This document shows positions 11,525 to 22,164 of a stretch of 64,000 nt of DNA, piece after piece. The notes under the pieces are model-generated. The model was given only the letters and a program-made list of their open reading frames with translations. It was not told the origin of the DNA and searched no databases. Both the position numbers and the translations under genes were made by a program. This stretch comes from Cryptomeria japonica. Lineage: Eukaryota > Streptophyta > Pinopsida > Cupressales > Cupressaceae. Every line of letters starts with the position of its first letter. Position 1 is the stretch's first letter. The stretch covers positions 62,492,614-62,556,613 of the forward strand of contig NC_081408.1 in the NCBI RefSeq assembly GCF_030272615.1. The letters are read 5' to 3'.

Positions 11525-12802
11525 TGTTGGAGATTGCTCATTTTGATTTATTCCTTTGTATTGATTTTTTTTCACATTCATATGTTGTCATCAATGTCGA
11601 ATGGGGAGACTATTGGATATTGTTGTTGCTTGGATATGCTGTTGGCATTGATGTCAACATATTCTTATGTTTTGGTGATCTAGTATTGCAGAGAGTTAAG
11701 TTGGTATTTGATCCATTGTGCTCTGGTATGATCCGATCTTGTGTTGCGGATTTGGGAGAATGTTTGGGATGTTTGTGTGTATCTTCAATTAAGATGGTTT
11801 GTGATTTGATGGTCTCCAGGTTATCTTTCTAGTCTAAGTTGCTACTGTTAAGTGTTCTTGAGTGTTAGCGTGTTGATCGATGAAGATTTGAATAAGTGGT
11901 GTTGGTGTAGCCATAGCGGATGGTTTTAATGTGGTTGTTGGTATTTCCTAATAATTTCCTATTTGTTTTGGTGGTTTTCATTGATCATTGTGTGCATTAT
12001 TGAAGATCTTATGGGTCTGGTGATATTCTTTGTGTTATGTGGTATTTTCGGTGGTATAGCGTGTTGCGGATGATCATGGCATGATGCTTGGCAGTGTCAT
12101 GTGTTCGAGGAATTGATTTGGGTCCATGATACATCGTCTATGGAATTTAATTGGTATGGTGGTCTATTTATGTATCGTGTGATGCAAATTTTTAATTAGG
12201 TGTTAAGGGTTTAGTCGTCCTTGTAGTCAAGGTTGATGATTTGTATAAATAGGTGTTATATTCATGTAATTTGGGCATGGATGGTTGTGTTTGTATTATC
12301 AAAGAGTGGTGTATGTGTGAATAAGAGAATTCAACTTTCAGTGTGTTGTATTGAGCGGAGAGTGTTGTAGAGAAGACAAATGATCTTAACCGAAATCGTC
12401 ATCAAGAATTAGAAGATGTTATTATTTTAGTTCATCTTAACTGAATTATAGCCTGAATCTTATTGTAAGGTAGTGAACCTTCTCTGAGGGTTGTAGCCTT
12501 CTGGGTCATTATATTTTGAGTAGTGAACTCTAGGTAGTGTGCTTGAATGCATGTGCATTCCCCATTGTAATATTTACACATACTACTACAAAGTATCATC
12601 TTATTGTGGGTAGGTTCCCACCATGGTTTTTCTCTTAACAGGGTTTTCCATGTCAAAATCTTGGTGTTATGTGTGTTGTTATTATTGTGTTCATTTTTAT
12701 TTTTATTTCTATTGATCAGATCTAAGAATCTGCTTAAATAGTTTAATCTGGTGAAAATTGATTCACCCCCCTCTTAGTTTTCCTTCATTGTTGTTCCCAA
12801 CA
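11525..12802 (+). repeat. 3' LTR of copia 1
   Basis: Begins TGTTGGAGATTG right after the last purine tract and ends CCCAACA, giving 6-bp terminal inverted repeats TGTTGG/CCAACA and a length of 1278 bp. It contains the GTGGGTAGG...CCACCATGGTTTTT motif (about 12606-12650) shared with the other copia LTRs here. The five bases after it (TGTAC) would be one side of the target duplication; the other side is not in the window. Short open frames in 11491-11832 are LTR sequence. Confidence 0.85.
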
Positions 12803-13334
12803 TGTACACTACCGGATAACCTATTCCCACCAGACCTCACTAGAGCTCAATCAATCTTCCGATATGAGTGAATCATCAACTCTAGATGCCAAATCCGATA
12901 TGAGTTGTCAGCAATGACAACATCTCAATACACATGTAGTATCTCTTGCCAACAATATGAGCCTATAAGGTATCTTTAGGACTCAAAACCCTCCAAAGGG
13001 CTCTAGGGTCTAGAATCTCTCACTAAAGTGTAAGAATCTAATAACTCATTAGATTTGTTGAGATGTAAAAGATGGTGGTAAGGTCCTCTTTTGGACAAAC
13101 TCTTGGGGAGGCTACCTTGCCCTGATCAAAATGATGGATGTAAATAGCCTTAGAGAAATCAATGAAAGAAGATGAGGAATTTATGTAAAAGTCTACATCC
13201 AACTGGTAGAAGGAAATGATTCTTTGAGATGAAAACGAAAAGTTTTTGAAGAGCTCTTAGCTAAAAGAGAAGAATCAATTGGAGATTTTGTAACAAAGAT
13301 CAATTGTATTCAACTCCAGTCAAGAATAAGTAAT
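12803..13334. other. Unassigned stretch
   Basis: No open frame or motif I recognise. The CCGGATA/CCGATATGAG wording of 12810-12910 resembles LTR sequence but has no partner in the window. Confidence 0.4.
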
Positions 13335-14470
13335 TTGGATCAGTGCCAATTCAGGTAGCTATAATTCAAAATATGGCTATAAGTCTATAGTTAAAAATCA
13401 TAAATTTGAGAGACCTAAAATCCCTATCTCCCTCTACTAGGATAATTTTTTGTTTCCCAAAAGTAGGCTTCTTTTCTTGGGCTGCTCTTCAAGGCAGAAT
13501 TTTAATAGAAAAATGGTTTATGAAGTTAGGTTTTGTTGGTCCCTTAATTTGTGATTTATGTGAGCACGGAGAAGAAACTTTTAACCATATTTTGTTGTTA
13601 TGTCCCTTTTCAAGTATGTGTTGGCAATGACTCTGTGCTAAATTAGGTTGGATCTCCACTCTTTCCAATGACATTTTGTTCTTGTTTAAATGTTGGCCTG
13701 ATCTCTGCCCTTTAATCTTATTCATTTCACTATGGATTTCTTCTCCTTCAATCTTTATTCAGGAGCTTTAGAAGGAAAGAATCAAAAGAATTTTTCAAGG
13801 GTGGAAATACCATGAAAATCCCTTATGAATAAAGTTGAAGTAATTATTACTGAATTAGTAAATAATAATCTCTCCCTTCCAAGGTCTAATAAGTCAAAGT
13901 TCTCTAGTTGGGATAGTAAAATGAAGGAAAACTGGTTTGGACTTAAAACTCCATATTTTGTTGGGAAAGGAGGTGAGATTTCAAAAAAGAATTAAATTTT
14001 GAATGTCTAGACTCCCCCAAAAGAAGGTTGGGTTCTGATGAACTTTGATGGAGCTTCTTGGGGAAATCCTGGAGTTTCAGGTGCAAGGTGTATAATTCAC
14101 TCTTTAGATGGTGTGGTAGAAGAAAAGAAAACAAAAGTGTTAGAAGTAGAAACCAATAATATCATAGAAATTAAAGCTTCCATTGAAGGGTTATCAATTT
14201 TTAAGGAACTTGGGTTCAAGATAGTGAAAACTGAAGGTGATTGTGCTATTATATTAAATTATCTAAGAACTAGAAGTACTCCAAACTAGCAACCCAATTA
14301 TTTCCTAAATAGGACCACCAAATAGTTAATTTGTTTTTTATGCTTTTACAATTAATCATATCCTCAGAGAGCCTAATTATATGGCTGATATATTAGCTAA
14401 TAACGGATAAAATGGTTTTAATTTAAAATATATCAAGAACTTTGAATCTACAAAATAGTGGATCTCAAAA
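13335..14470 (+). mobile_element. LINE (plant L1-type) 3' half of ORF2, decayed
   Basis: Read across frame breaks, this gives the C-terminal half of a plant LINE ORF2. First comes the zinc-binding domain after RT (PKVGFFSWAALQGRIL, CDLCEHGEETFNHILLLC, 13406-13630). Then comes a linker (ERIKRIFQGW), then an RNase H domain at 14038-14289 (MNFDGASWGNPG) ending in REPNYMADILAN near 14370. The RT domain itself is absent. RNase H is typical of many plant L1 elements. Confidence 0.83.
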
Positions 14471-15770
14471 GATGGTAGACTTTGGTAGGGAATGGTTCAT
14501 TACCTTCAAATTTTGGCAATAATCCTCTACAGAGGAATAGTTTTTCTTTTTCAAAAGTGAGGGTTTCTTTTTTGAATTATAGCCTTATATAGAGTTTTTG
14601 AATTCAAAATTAATAGATAGTTCAATCCATTAAAGGCTTCTTTTCTTTAAGACAAAATTATGTGGCTAGTCTCCTCTAACATTAGTTCAAAAGACCGGAA
14701 AAAAGATAACTTTTTCAAATGGTAGGATCGGCTTCCTTGGAGAAATAATTTTATTTACTAAAAATGTTGGCTTGTTTGGAGATTTTTCTTGGTTACACCA
14801 AATTAGCTATGCAAAATATGATGAGAGATCACCTCACATTAATGTTTTACTTTTCTCTCTTGAAAAGATGGCAAGGTAAGTGGTTTTGATCTCTCTCTTA
14901 AGAGCTATCATTCCTCCTCTAAATGAATATTCTAATTTGATCCCACCATTTTTGAGTGATAATAAATGAGCAAATATTGTAAGAGATTGGGTTCCCCTTG
15001 GACTCTCCTCCAAGTTTTGAAAGATTTCTAGTGGAGCTAGAGATAAATATGGTTTTCTCTACACTGCTAAATTTGGCAAATGCTAAGGGCATTATGAGGT
15101 GACTTGTCAGATAAAATCGACACGAGTGAGAAGTTATAGAGGTTCATCAGAGTTAATGAATGAGTAGTTTATGATGCAAGATATCAAATTCATTTGTATT
15201 TCCTTTTTCTCTGTCGACTAATTTTGAATATTGAAAGGCAATATTTTGTAGACGGTTCTTGCAAGGTCTGGGTAGCTTAGAGAAAATTATGGACACTCCA
15301 ATTCCAATAGTTTCTACCAAAAGGTAGATGACTTTCTTGGGCCAAATTAAGGAAAAATGAATCCATACAGGAGGTGTTAGATTTCTCATTTTGTTATTAT
15401 CAGTGTAGTGAAGTGTATCCTTGGTGAGGAATTCCTTAGGATAGACCACAAATACAGGGTAAATATGGAAATTCTAATGGTGTTTGTAGCAACTCTTCTC
15501 CATACCGAGCTCGCCAAAGGATTATATGGTGACTATTCAAAATGAGAAACCTCCACCAAGATTTCCAATTTTATACATTGAGGATGAGAAGCCCTTCTAG
15601 GCTAAGAAATTTGGGATTAAACAAAATGCCAATTTCCTCTGGATTTTTTTTAAATTTCACCAAGACTACAAAGTCAAATTGGATTAAGGAATATCTATAG
15701 GCAGATGACCTTTCTTTATTGCTCCAGAAGATAGAATTGATGGTTGGGTGATAGACTTAAAAGAAATTGT
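14471..15770. other. Mostly unassigned; possible LINE ORF1 trace
   Basis: No intact gene. At about 15040-15110 (+) one frame reads AKFGKC, stop, GHYEVTC, which loosely resembles the C..C..GH..C knuckle of plant LINE ORF1. At about 15725-15770 the phrase DGWVIDLKEIV leads into the 24-bp repeats. The minus-strand frame 15153-15449 matches nothing I know. Confidence 0.3.
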
Positions 15771-15850
15771 GGTTCAACAAGAAGTTCCCATGCTGGTTCA
15801 TCAAGAAGTTCCCATGCTGGTTCATCAAGAAGTTCCCATGCTGGTTCATC
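15771..15850 (+). repeat. 24-bp tandem repeat, 3.3 copies
   Basis: Unit GGTTCATCAAGAAGTTCCCATGCT. Copy 1 (15771-15794) has one difference (ACAA for TCAA); copies at 15795 and 15819 are identical; a partial copy ends at 15850. The unit is a multiple of three, so in one frame it encodes an octapeptide repeat (HQEVPMLV). Confidence 0.95.
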
Positions 15851-16189
15851 TTGTCGACCTCTCTGTAGGTCCTTCTTCTCCCACTCAGTAACTCCTTTTA
15901 GTTTCAAGGTTCATTTTATTCTCCATCCCTTCATCTTTTTCACCCATGAGGTTGGAGTTTTGGTTTCTGGTTATCAAATAGCTATTCTGGTTATTTGAGA
16001 ATGACTCTGATCATCTGTGGTTTCTCGTCTATGGTCCTAGTTGGGCATTTCAGAGATTGTCTATTTTAGCTTTTGTTTTTGGTCCATTCTAATTCTTAGA
16101 CTTCCTTGTTATACTTTTATAATTTTCTAAGTATTTAAATATCTATATTAATATAGTCATCTTTTTCCCTTGATTGATCTAAAAAAGAA
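15851..16189. other. Unassigned AT-rich stretch
   Basis: T-rich sequence without a recognisable gene or repeat boundary. Confidence 0.4.
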
Positions 16190-16915
16190 TGATGTCAATA
16201 TCATGGTGTTTTCATTTGCATGTGACATTTGACATGCTCAGACAACTCTATTTTTTGTACGTTTGAGTCACCTAATAAGTTTGACTTATTTTTTGGCTCT
16301 TTTATTTAAAAATTGTCAATGGAATATGACTTTTTTATTGAAATTTTATTTAAAGATGATTATGTTAAGTTATTTTTCAAATGACAAATGTAAAATGTAT
16401 ATGAGTTTTTAAATATAAATAGAAATAGGACTCTTTTGTAGTGTACTAATCTAGTTTAAGTTATCTAATTATACAATCTAATTTTATAGACTATTTTTAT
16501 AATTATATAAACATATGGATTATTTAATTGAATTCTTATTTTTTATCTATTCTCCCTCACATGAATTTATTCAAGCTCTTTTATTTCATTTCTAATTCCC
16601 TACAACTTTCCTTTATAGCCTCTATAAAGTTCATATTCATTACAACTATCCAAAAAATGCAACCTCACATTCATGTCTATTTCCAAAACCCTTGACATGT
16701 TGGCAATGCATAATTTCCCTCATCTCCTTTACTACACAATCACACAAAATTATAGTGTTGGACATCTCATAGGTACTGGCTTTGTTGGTAGTCACAATAC
16801 CTTGCACACAAGACAAACATCTACACTTAGGAATCTCATACTCCAACATATCCATATTACACATGGACATTGAAATAAACCAAATAGGTGTCTAACAGAG
16901 GTAGGATCCCAAGTA
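16190..16915. repeat. Duplicated segment, copy 1 (partner 27258-27995)
   Basis: Runs parallel to 27258-27995 from the phrase TCATGGTGTTTTCATTTGC to GAGGTAGGATCCCAA, with scattered substitutions and small indels. Its central AT-rich part (about 16260-16560) also recurs at 20855-21160 and 49790-50090. Short frames on both strands are not conserved as proteins between copies, so I do not call a gene. Confidence 0.8.
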
Positions 16916-18502
16916 ATCCATATGTTTTTCTTATTTCGACCTAATATTTTTTCATAGGTAGATTAGATTAAAATTATATAAGCATGGTAGTGAAATATAG
17001 ATCAACACACATCCTCCAAAAATTTGAAGTGTTTCATACAAAAATTTGCCACTACATTATGGTCACCATGAGAATCATATAATCTCTAATACAAGAAATG
17101 GTTGCTAGAACACAATTTTATTTCCTATTCTAGACTACATTTTAAACTATGAGCCAAAGATTCCTCCCTCATGTTTCATCATCTTATCAAAACTTACTTC
17201 TACAAGATAGCTTAGCCACTTGTTTAAAAGTCAACTACAATATATTCTCAAATGCACAATAATGTAGATAATGAAACATCTTTATTGCTTTCAAAGAAAA
17301 GTTTTCTATTCTATATTCATTGAAGAAATATTGAAACGTTTCTAAACATGTCTAAACAATAGGGTAGATAATAAACCACCTTTATTTCTTTCTTAGAAAA
17401 TTTAAAGCTTTCCCTGTATATTCATTGACGAAGTATTAAAAACTTTAAAATTTACTTTATGTAAGTGAAGGTTAATTTTCCCTACAAATCAATTTATATG
17501 TGATGTGATCTTGCTATAAGGGACGAACCATTTCTATGAAAGATAATTGTTATAGATTATTCAAATGTAAAACAATAGAAAATAAACAAAACATATAATC
17601 AAGTCATGCAATGAAAATCCTTGTATCCCAATAGGGGTATGCATATTAACCTAGTTTGTCTACAATTAGGGAGTGATTGGTCATAATTGTCAATATGAGA
17701 ATTAAGCAAATTTATACAATACATATACAATTATAAACAATAAAAAGAAACAATAATGATCTATTTGAAACCATCTAACATTTTAATTGTAAACTCAATT
17801 GCACTCCATAATGGTCCCTAGTGGTTGGAGTTTTGTTACATATTTGGAGTTGTTAGCTTGCAGATGTGTTGAAGATACTAAGCAGTGTTCATTGATTACA
17901 ATGTTTCTTTAAAATCTTTATATCTACTAGGATTTTCTTTGTTGGTTTTTTTGTTTTTGGGACGCCAGCCTTAGCAACTTTGTTATTCTTTTCATTACTT
18001 TTTTTTTCATTCATTTTACTTTTCTTAGCATAAAGATAAGAATTACGTTTGACATTAACATCATATACTTACAAGAGTTTTTATCTTGGCTGTGGGGTTT
18101 TGAGGGTTCCACTCGTTCTTATAATCTATCTTTAGCCAATTTGAGTTTTCAAAAAAAAATGGAACTTTTGGGTCAAGAATCTTTCTAAGACTGATAGACT
18201 CTATATGTCATCAATTGCTTTTTAAAAATATTTTTTACCTTCATATTAAAAAATTGCTAAATGTTATTGGCAAGAGTTTCTTGTTATAAAGCATGAGGTC
18301 ATAAGTCAGTGTCCCTCCAGCCTACATGGTATTGAAGGATGTATCATGCTAGCATCACTGAACACGTTAAAAAGTTTATCAGATGCACTCCAATTTATAA
18401 AAGGCCACCCAATTTGCACAATCGAAAAAGAAAAAAGTTAATAAATGTTTGCACGAAATTACACGTCGTAATGCACAGGATCATATTTTAATAATCATGT
18501 TA
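16916..18502. other. Unassigned AT-rich stretch
   Basis: No gene seen. A diverged local duplication of about 100 bp lies at 17255-17440 (two versions of GTAGATAATGAAACATCTTT followed by TATATTCATTGA). In the partner copy the matching P450 scrap directly joins the duplicated segment, so this 1.6 kb is either an insertion here or was deleted there. Confidence 0.45.
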
Positions 18503-18590
18503 CTGAGGGAGCTTCCCTATGAAAGGTCATCCAGGCGGACCGGGTCGCAACTAGAGAGTATGCTGACGATGCAACATTGATTGAATCCAT
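18503..18590 (-). pseudogene. P450 N-terminal scrap (copy A)
   Basis: Matches the first codons of the intact P450 (start ATG at 18590) and the hinge region around FIGNLPQL. The bases in between, coding for most of the membrane anchor and the proline-rich stretch, are deleted. Nothing further of the P450 follows toward lower coordinates. Its upstream DNA (18591-18850) matches that of copy C. Confidence 0.85.
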
Positions 18591-18850
18591 GACAAACTAG
18601 TAACAAGATTGAATTCAGTTAAACTGTACTCAATGAACTTGGGCTCGAATGGGTATGTAAGAATAGTTCATCCACTGAATTAGTGCTTGAAATAGTATGT
18701 AGAAAAGCATTCAATGATTTTGTGCTAGAAGGTTTATGTGGATAGGAAATCATGCAACGAATTTATGCTTAAAGGTGTCTGTTGATAAAAGATCATCCAA
18801 TGAATTTGTGGTTAAATGGGTATCTGATAAAAGATCATCCAAGTCTTTTT
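18591..18850. repeat. P450 upstream degenerate repeats (copy A)
   Basis: Near-parallel to 28385-28690. Carries a loose direct repeat of about 45-50 bp built on TTCAATGAATTTGTGCT-like wording, seen at least four times, followed by GGATAGGAAATCATGCAA. The same wording lies upstream of the intact gene. Confidence 0.75.
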
Positions 18851-19960
18851 ATTTTCTTGTATTATTCTTTTTATCTTGCATTATTTCAATTTAAAAAGCA
18901 TATAAAGCAAACCAAATTATCTTAAACAATTCATAAACCTATTTTATAAATTATATCCTAAATTCCTCCATGGGACAGATTGGCATGAAGTTTTAACTAA
19001 TATTTAATATTTTAATTCTTTGACTTTATTGTTTCTATGATTAGATTATGTGGTGTTTTTTTCATTGTATATTTTTTAGTATTAAATAAATTTGGATTAT
19101 AGTAAAAAGAATTATTGTTCAAGAAGGAATTGTATAGAAAAGAAAAGAAATCCTAAATCTCAAGGGTATAGTAGCTCTTACAAATCAGAATTTAACTAAG
19201 AAATTCTGCATAATACATTAAAAAGTATAGTCTTCAACAATTTCATCTTGATTGGTGGACAAAAACTTAAGGGATAATACAATAGGCAAGTCAATTATAT
19301 TTTAAATTTTAATTAACTTTGGAGTTTTCTGAAGTAAAGATATCTTCTTAGTGGAGGTGTAAAAATTGAAGATTAATTTCCTCTAAGTGCTTCGTGTACT
19401 TTGCATCTTCTTTAGTGTCACCCATCCACTGAAACATAAAGAGATAAATTGTAGAATTATGGTAGGGTAAAAGTGAGCATTTCTACTTCCTCATGAACAA
19501 TATCATTAGAAAACATGGACATTCATTTACTTTTCTATACATTACCCAAAATTGTGTCATATAGAATTAACAACCAAAATATTACAAAGACCAATGCCTA
19601 AAACAACTTCTTTCCAATATAAGATGTGACTAAAAATAGCAAGGAAAATACCAAAGATAGCATTACATTTTTTTAGCCTTTAAACAATCCAAAACAATAT
19701 GTTTCAAACTCTTATTATGCTGATAATAAGGACATTTCTTTGGCTAGAGCTTAAAAAGTTTCAATCTATCCCCTACATGAAGCATGCGATGCAAGATTTT
19801 GGATGTCAAAATTTGAGCATTAGCTTCACTTTAGATTTTTAAATTGGAGAAATCAAATTCTTCCACTTCTTTTCATAGAATTCGCAATTTCATTTTTTAT
19901 TGATGATTAATAAATAAGTCAATTTAACAATTTTGAACAAGTTTATTTAGTTTTTAATAC
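18851..19960. repeat. Duplicated segment, copy 1 (partner 29341-30415)
   Basis: Parallel to 29341-30415. Shared landmarks include CATGGGACAGATTGGCATGAAG, AGTATTAAATAAA.TTGGATTA, and the LINE remnant described separately. No gene of its own. Confidence 0.8.
19600..19850 (-). mobile_element. LINE zinc-binding (zf-RVT) fragment
   Basis: Read on the minus strand, this gives SKILHRMLHVGDRLKLFKL, one TAG, then PKKCPYYQHNKSLKHIVLDC. That is the spacing of the zinc-binding domain that follows RT in plant LINEs. No RT or RNase H is attached. The same fragment is at 30090-30310, so it predates the duplication. Confidence 0.75.
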
Positions 19961-21879
19961 ATCTGGCTTTTCATGTTTCATGTTTGAAAAAAGTTAATAG
20001 ACAAAAGAGTACTAATGCATACTAGGAGGGAAAATTACTTTTTAATCTTGAAATAATTATTGAAAAAAACACTAAGAGGCTATAGATGATGCTAATCTTA
20101 GAGTATTTGATCAAATGGAAGACCTATTCAATCAAAGATGATAGTTAAAAAATAAATATTTTGTGCAAAAACATCCACAATTGATAAATGTCGAAGACAA
20201 TGCTTCTTTAAAGAATGGGGGAAGGTTATGCCATTAATCTTTTAATATGCTGTTACCTAAGTTATGTGATGATTAACACAATCTTATATAGGTAGTTAAG
20301 TAGATTTAGGTGGCATTCAAGGCATAGGTACATGGTATAAATAATACTAGGTTAGTTTATGATCTTCTTATTACAAATTGTGTTCTTTTGGAAGGCTTGG
20401 AAGTTTGTACTCTAATTTTTTTTTATCATTTTCGAATATTTGCAAAATTATAACATATTTTTCTTTTTTTCTTTTGTATAAATTTTTTTACTACAAACCA
20501 CAACAAATATAAAAAAAACCCAAATTTATATAATATTACATAACTACATTAAATTGTTCATACTAATATATATCACACAACCATGTCACCATGAAATTTC
20601 TCTATTCAAACAATAAATTAAGGATCAAATAAATGATGCACAATCAAATTGGATTCTCATGAGTACATGAGAAACATACCATTAGATTAAATCTTTAACA
20701 AAACTAGGGGAGAAACATCATCTTACATACAACTATTTGAAAACACCATAGTAATGAAGGAAAAGAGTATAGAGTTTTAACCTATCAAAGTCTTAGTAAA
20801 GATCTTGATTCCTCATAATAACTAGAAGGCAAACCCAACCCAATTTTTGCAAGTTTGGGTCACCTAATAAGTTTGGTATTTTTATTGGCTCTATTATTTA
20901 AACAATTGTCAATGGAATATGGTTTTTTAATTGAAATTTCATTTAAAGATGATTCTGTTAATATTTTATTTTAAGTTATTTTCAATTGATAAAGGTAAAA
21001 TATTATAGAAAAGATATGATTTTTGAATGTAAATGGAAATAAGAATCGTTTGTAGTCTAGTCATCTAGTTTAGATTAATTAATTTAACAATCTAATTTTA
21101 TAGATTATTTATTATAATTATACAAATATATGCATTATTTAATAACGTTGCTCTCTTTTGTCTTTTGCTCAACATAATTGCTAATGGAGAATGACTTTTT
21201 GGATTGGAAGATCATCTAAATATGATTATATTAATGTTTTAAAGTATCTTTCAAAGTTGATTACAATAGATGAAATATAACAAAAAAATTATAGATAATT
21301 AAATGGAAATGAAATTTTTATATTCTATGTTAGGTAACTTGTTTGGGTTAATAAGATTACCCGAGCTCTTAAGATCACTTTCACAATCATATAAAACTAT
21401 ATGTAAGCTATTTGATAAGGTTGGTCCTTTCATCTTATGCTCAAAACAATAATCAATGAATTATGACATTTTGGATTGAAATTCTCATTTAAATGATTAT
21501 ATTGAAGTGGAAATAAAATCTTTTTATAGTCTATGATGTCAAGTAACTTGATTTGGATCTACAAATGACTTATGGAGCACATTAAAGTTTGAAAGAGGCA
21601 AAAATTAATAAATAGATTACAACAATGATCTTTTCTAAAATTTCAAGACTTAGTGAAATCTTTGAAACATATGACAATATGATATTAACTAAAATAATCT
21701 ATCTAATTGCCCTTTATGTATCCTCCATTAATCCATTGGAAATGTAACTATTTTTAAAACACAACCAAAAATATAATCTCATGAAAACTAAAATTTATAA
21801 TCATTTTCATGCATTTGAATATTACAACTAGCATCCAAAGGTCATAAGGATCAAATGGAAATTGAATCTTTTATAGTTT

Positions 21880-22015
21880 ACATATGACTTATAGTAATAT
21901 GGGACTACCTCATACTTCTTGAGAAAGACATTAAACTATAGGTCTACATATGGCTTTTAGTCATATGGGCCTACCTATGACTTACAGTAATATGGGACTA
22001 CCCAATATTCTTTGG
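21880..22015. repeat. Short direct repeats with TAATATGGGACTAC core
   Basis: Three diverged copies of an approximately 30-bp unit with the core CTTATAGTAATATGGGACTA. The partner region at 50650-50830 has at least five, so the array has changed length since duplication. Confidence 0.75.
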
Positions 22016-22059
22016 AGGAGGTACCTAACTATGCTACAAACAAGACGTACACACCTTTA

Positions 22060-22130
22060 CCATGCAGGATTTAAACTTATGACCTCTTATTCAAGATTGC
22101 AAGTCCTCCACCACTAGACCATCTCAAGAT
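22060..22130 (-). mobile_element. tRNA-like head, possible SINE
   Basis: On the minus strand the segment starts GAGATGGTCTAGTGGTGGAG (A-box-like) and about 35 bases later has GGTCATAAGTTTAAATCC (B-box-like), the layout of an RNA polymerase III promoter in a tRNA. The B box has decayed and no acceptor stem is evident, so it is not a working tRNA gene. A diverged copy is at 50880-50940. Confidence 0.45.
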
Positions 22131-22164
22131 TTGAAATGAAAATGTAAACACAAGAATTTCTGTA

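Larger units (their letters stand above)
7221..12802 (+). mobile_element. Ty1/copia element 1, 5'-truncated
   Basis: Order gag - protease - integrase - RT - RNase H - 3' LTR identifies Ty1/copia. The gypsy element at 387-7220 interrupts it within gag. The copia 5' LTR and start of gag are not visible in the window, so they were lost with the left part of the gypsy LTR. All domains are present but every one is frameshifted or stopped. Confidence 0.9.
19970..22164. repeat. Duplicated P450 downstream region, copy 1 (partner 48375-50986)
   Basis: Aligns to 48375-50986 in the same order, with a LINE insertion present only in the partner. Landmarks are ACTAAGAGGCTATAGATGA, TGATGCACAATCAAATTGGA and AAAACTAAAATTTATAATC. 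It lies immediately 3' of the intact P450 (minus strand) and has no open gene. The AT-rich unit at 20855-21160 is also found at 16260, 27320 and 49790. Confidence 0.82.

Noticed and set aside
11491-11832. 113-codon hydrophobic frame
   Set aside because: Straddles the polypurine tract and the start of the copia 1 LTR; hydrophobicity reflects T-rich sequence.
15771-15850. CRISPR-like array
   Set aside because: Direct tandem 24-bp units without spacers in plant DNA; not a CRISPR array. The same holds for the 47-bp repeats at 24683.
22060-22130. Functional tRNA gene
   Set aside because: A and B boxes are recognisable, but the T-arm sequence is altered and no 7-bp acceptor stem or clear anticodon loop is visible.
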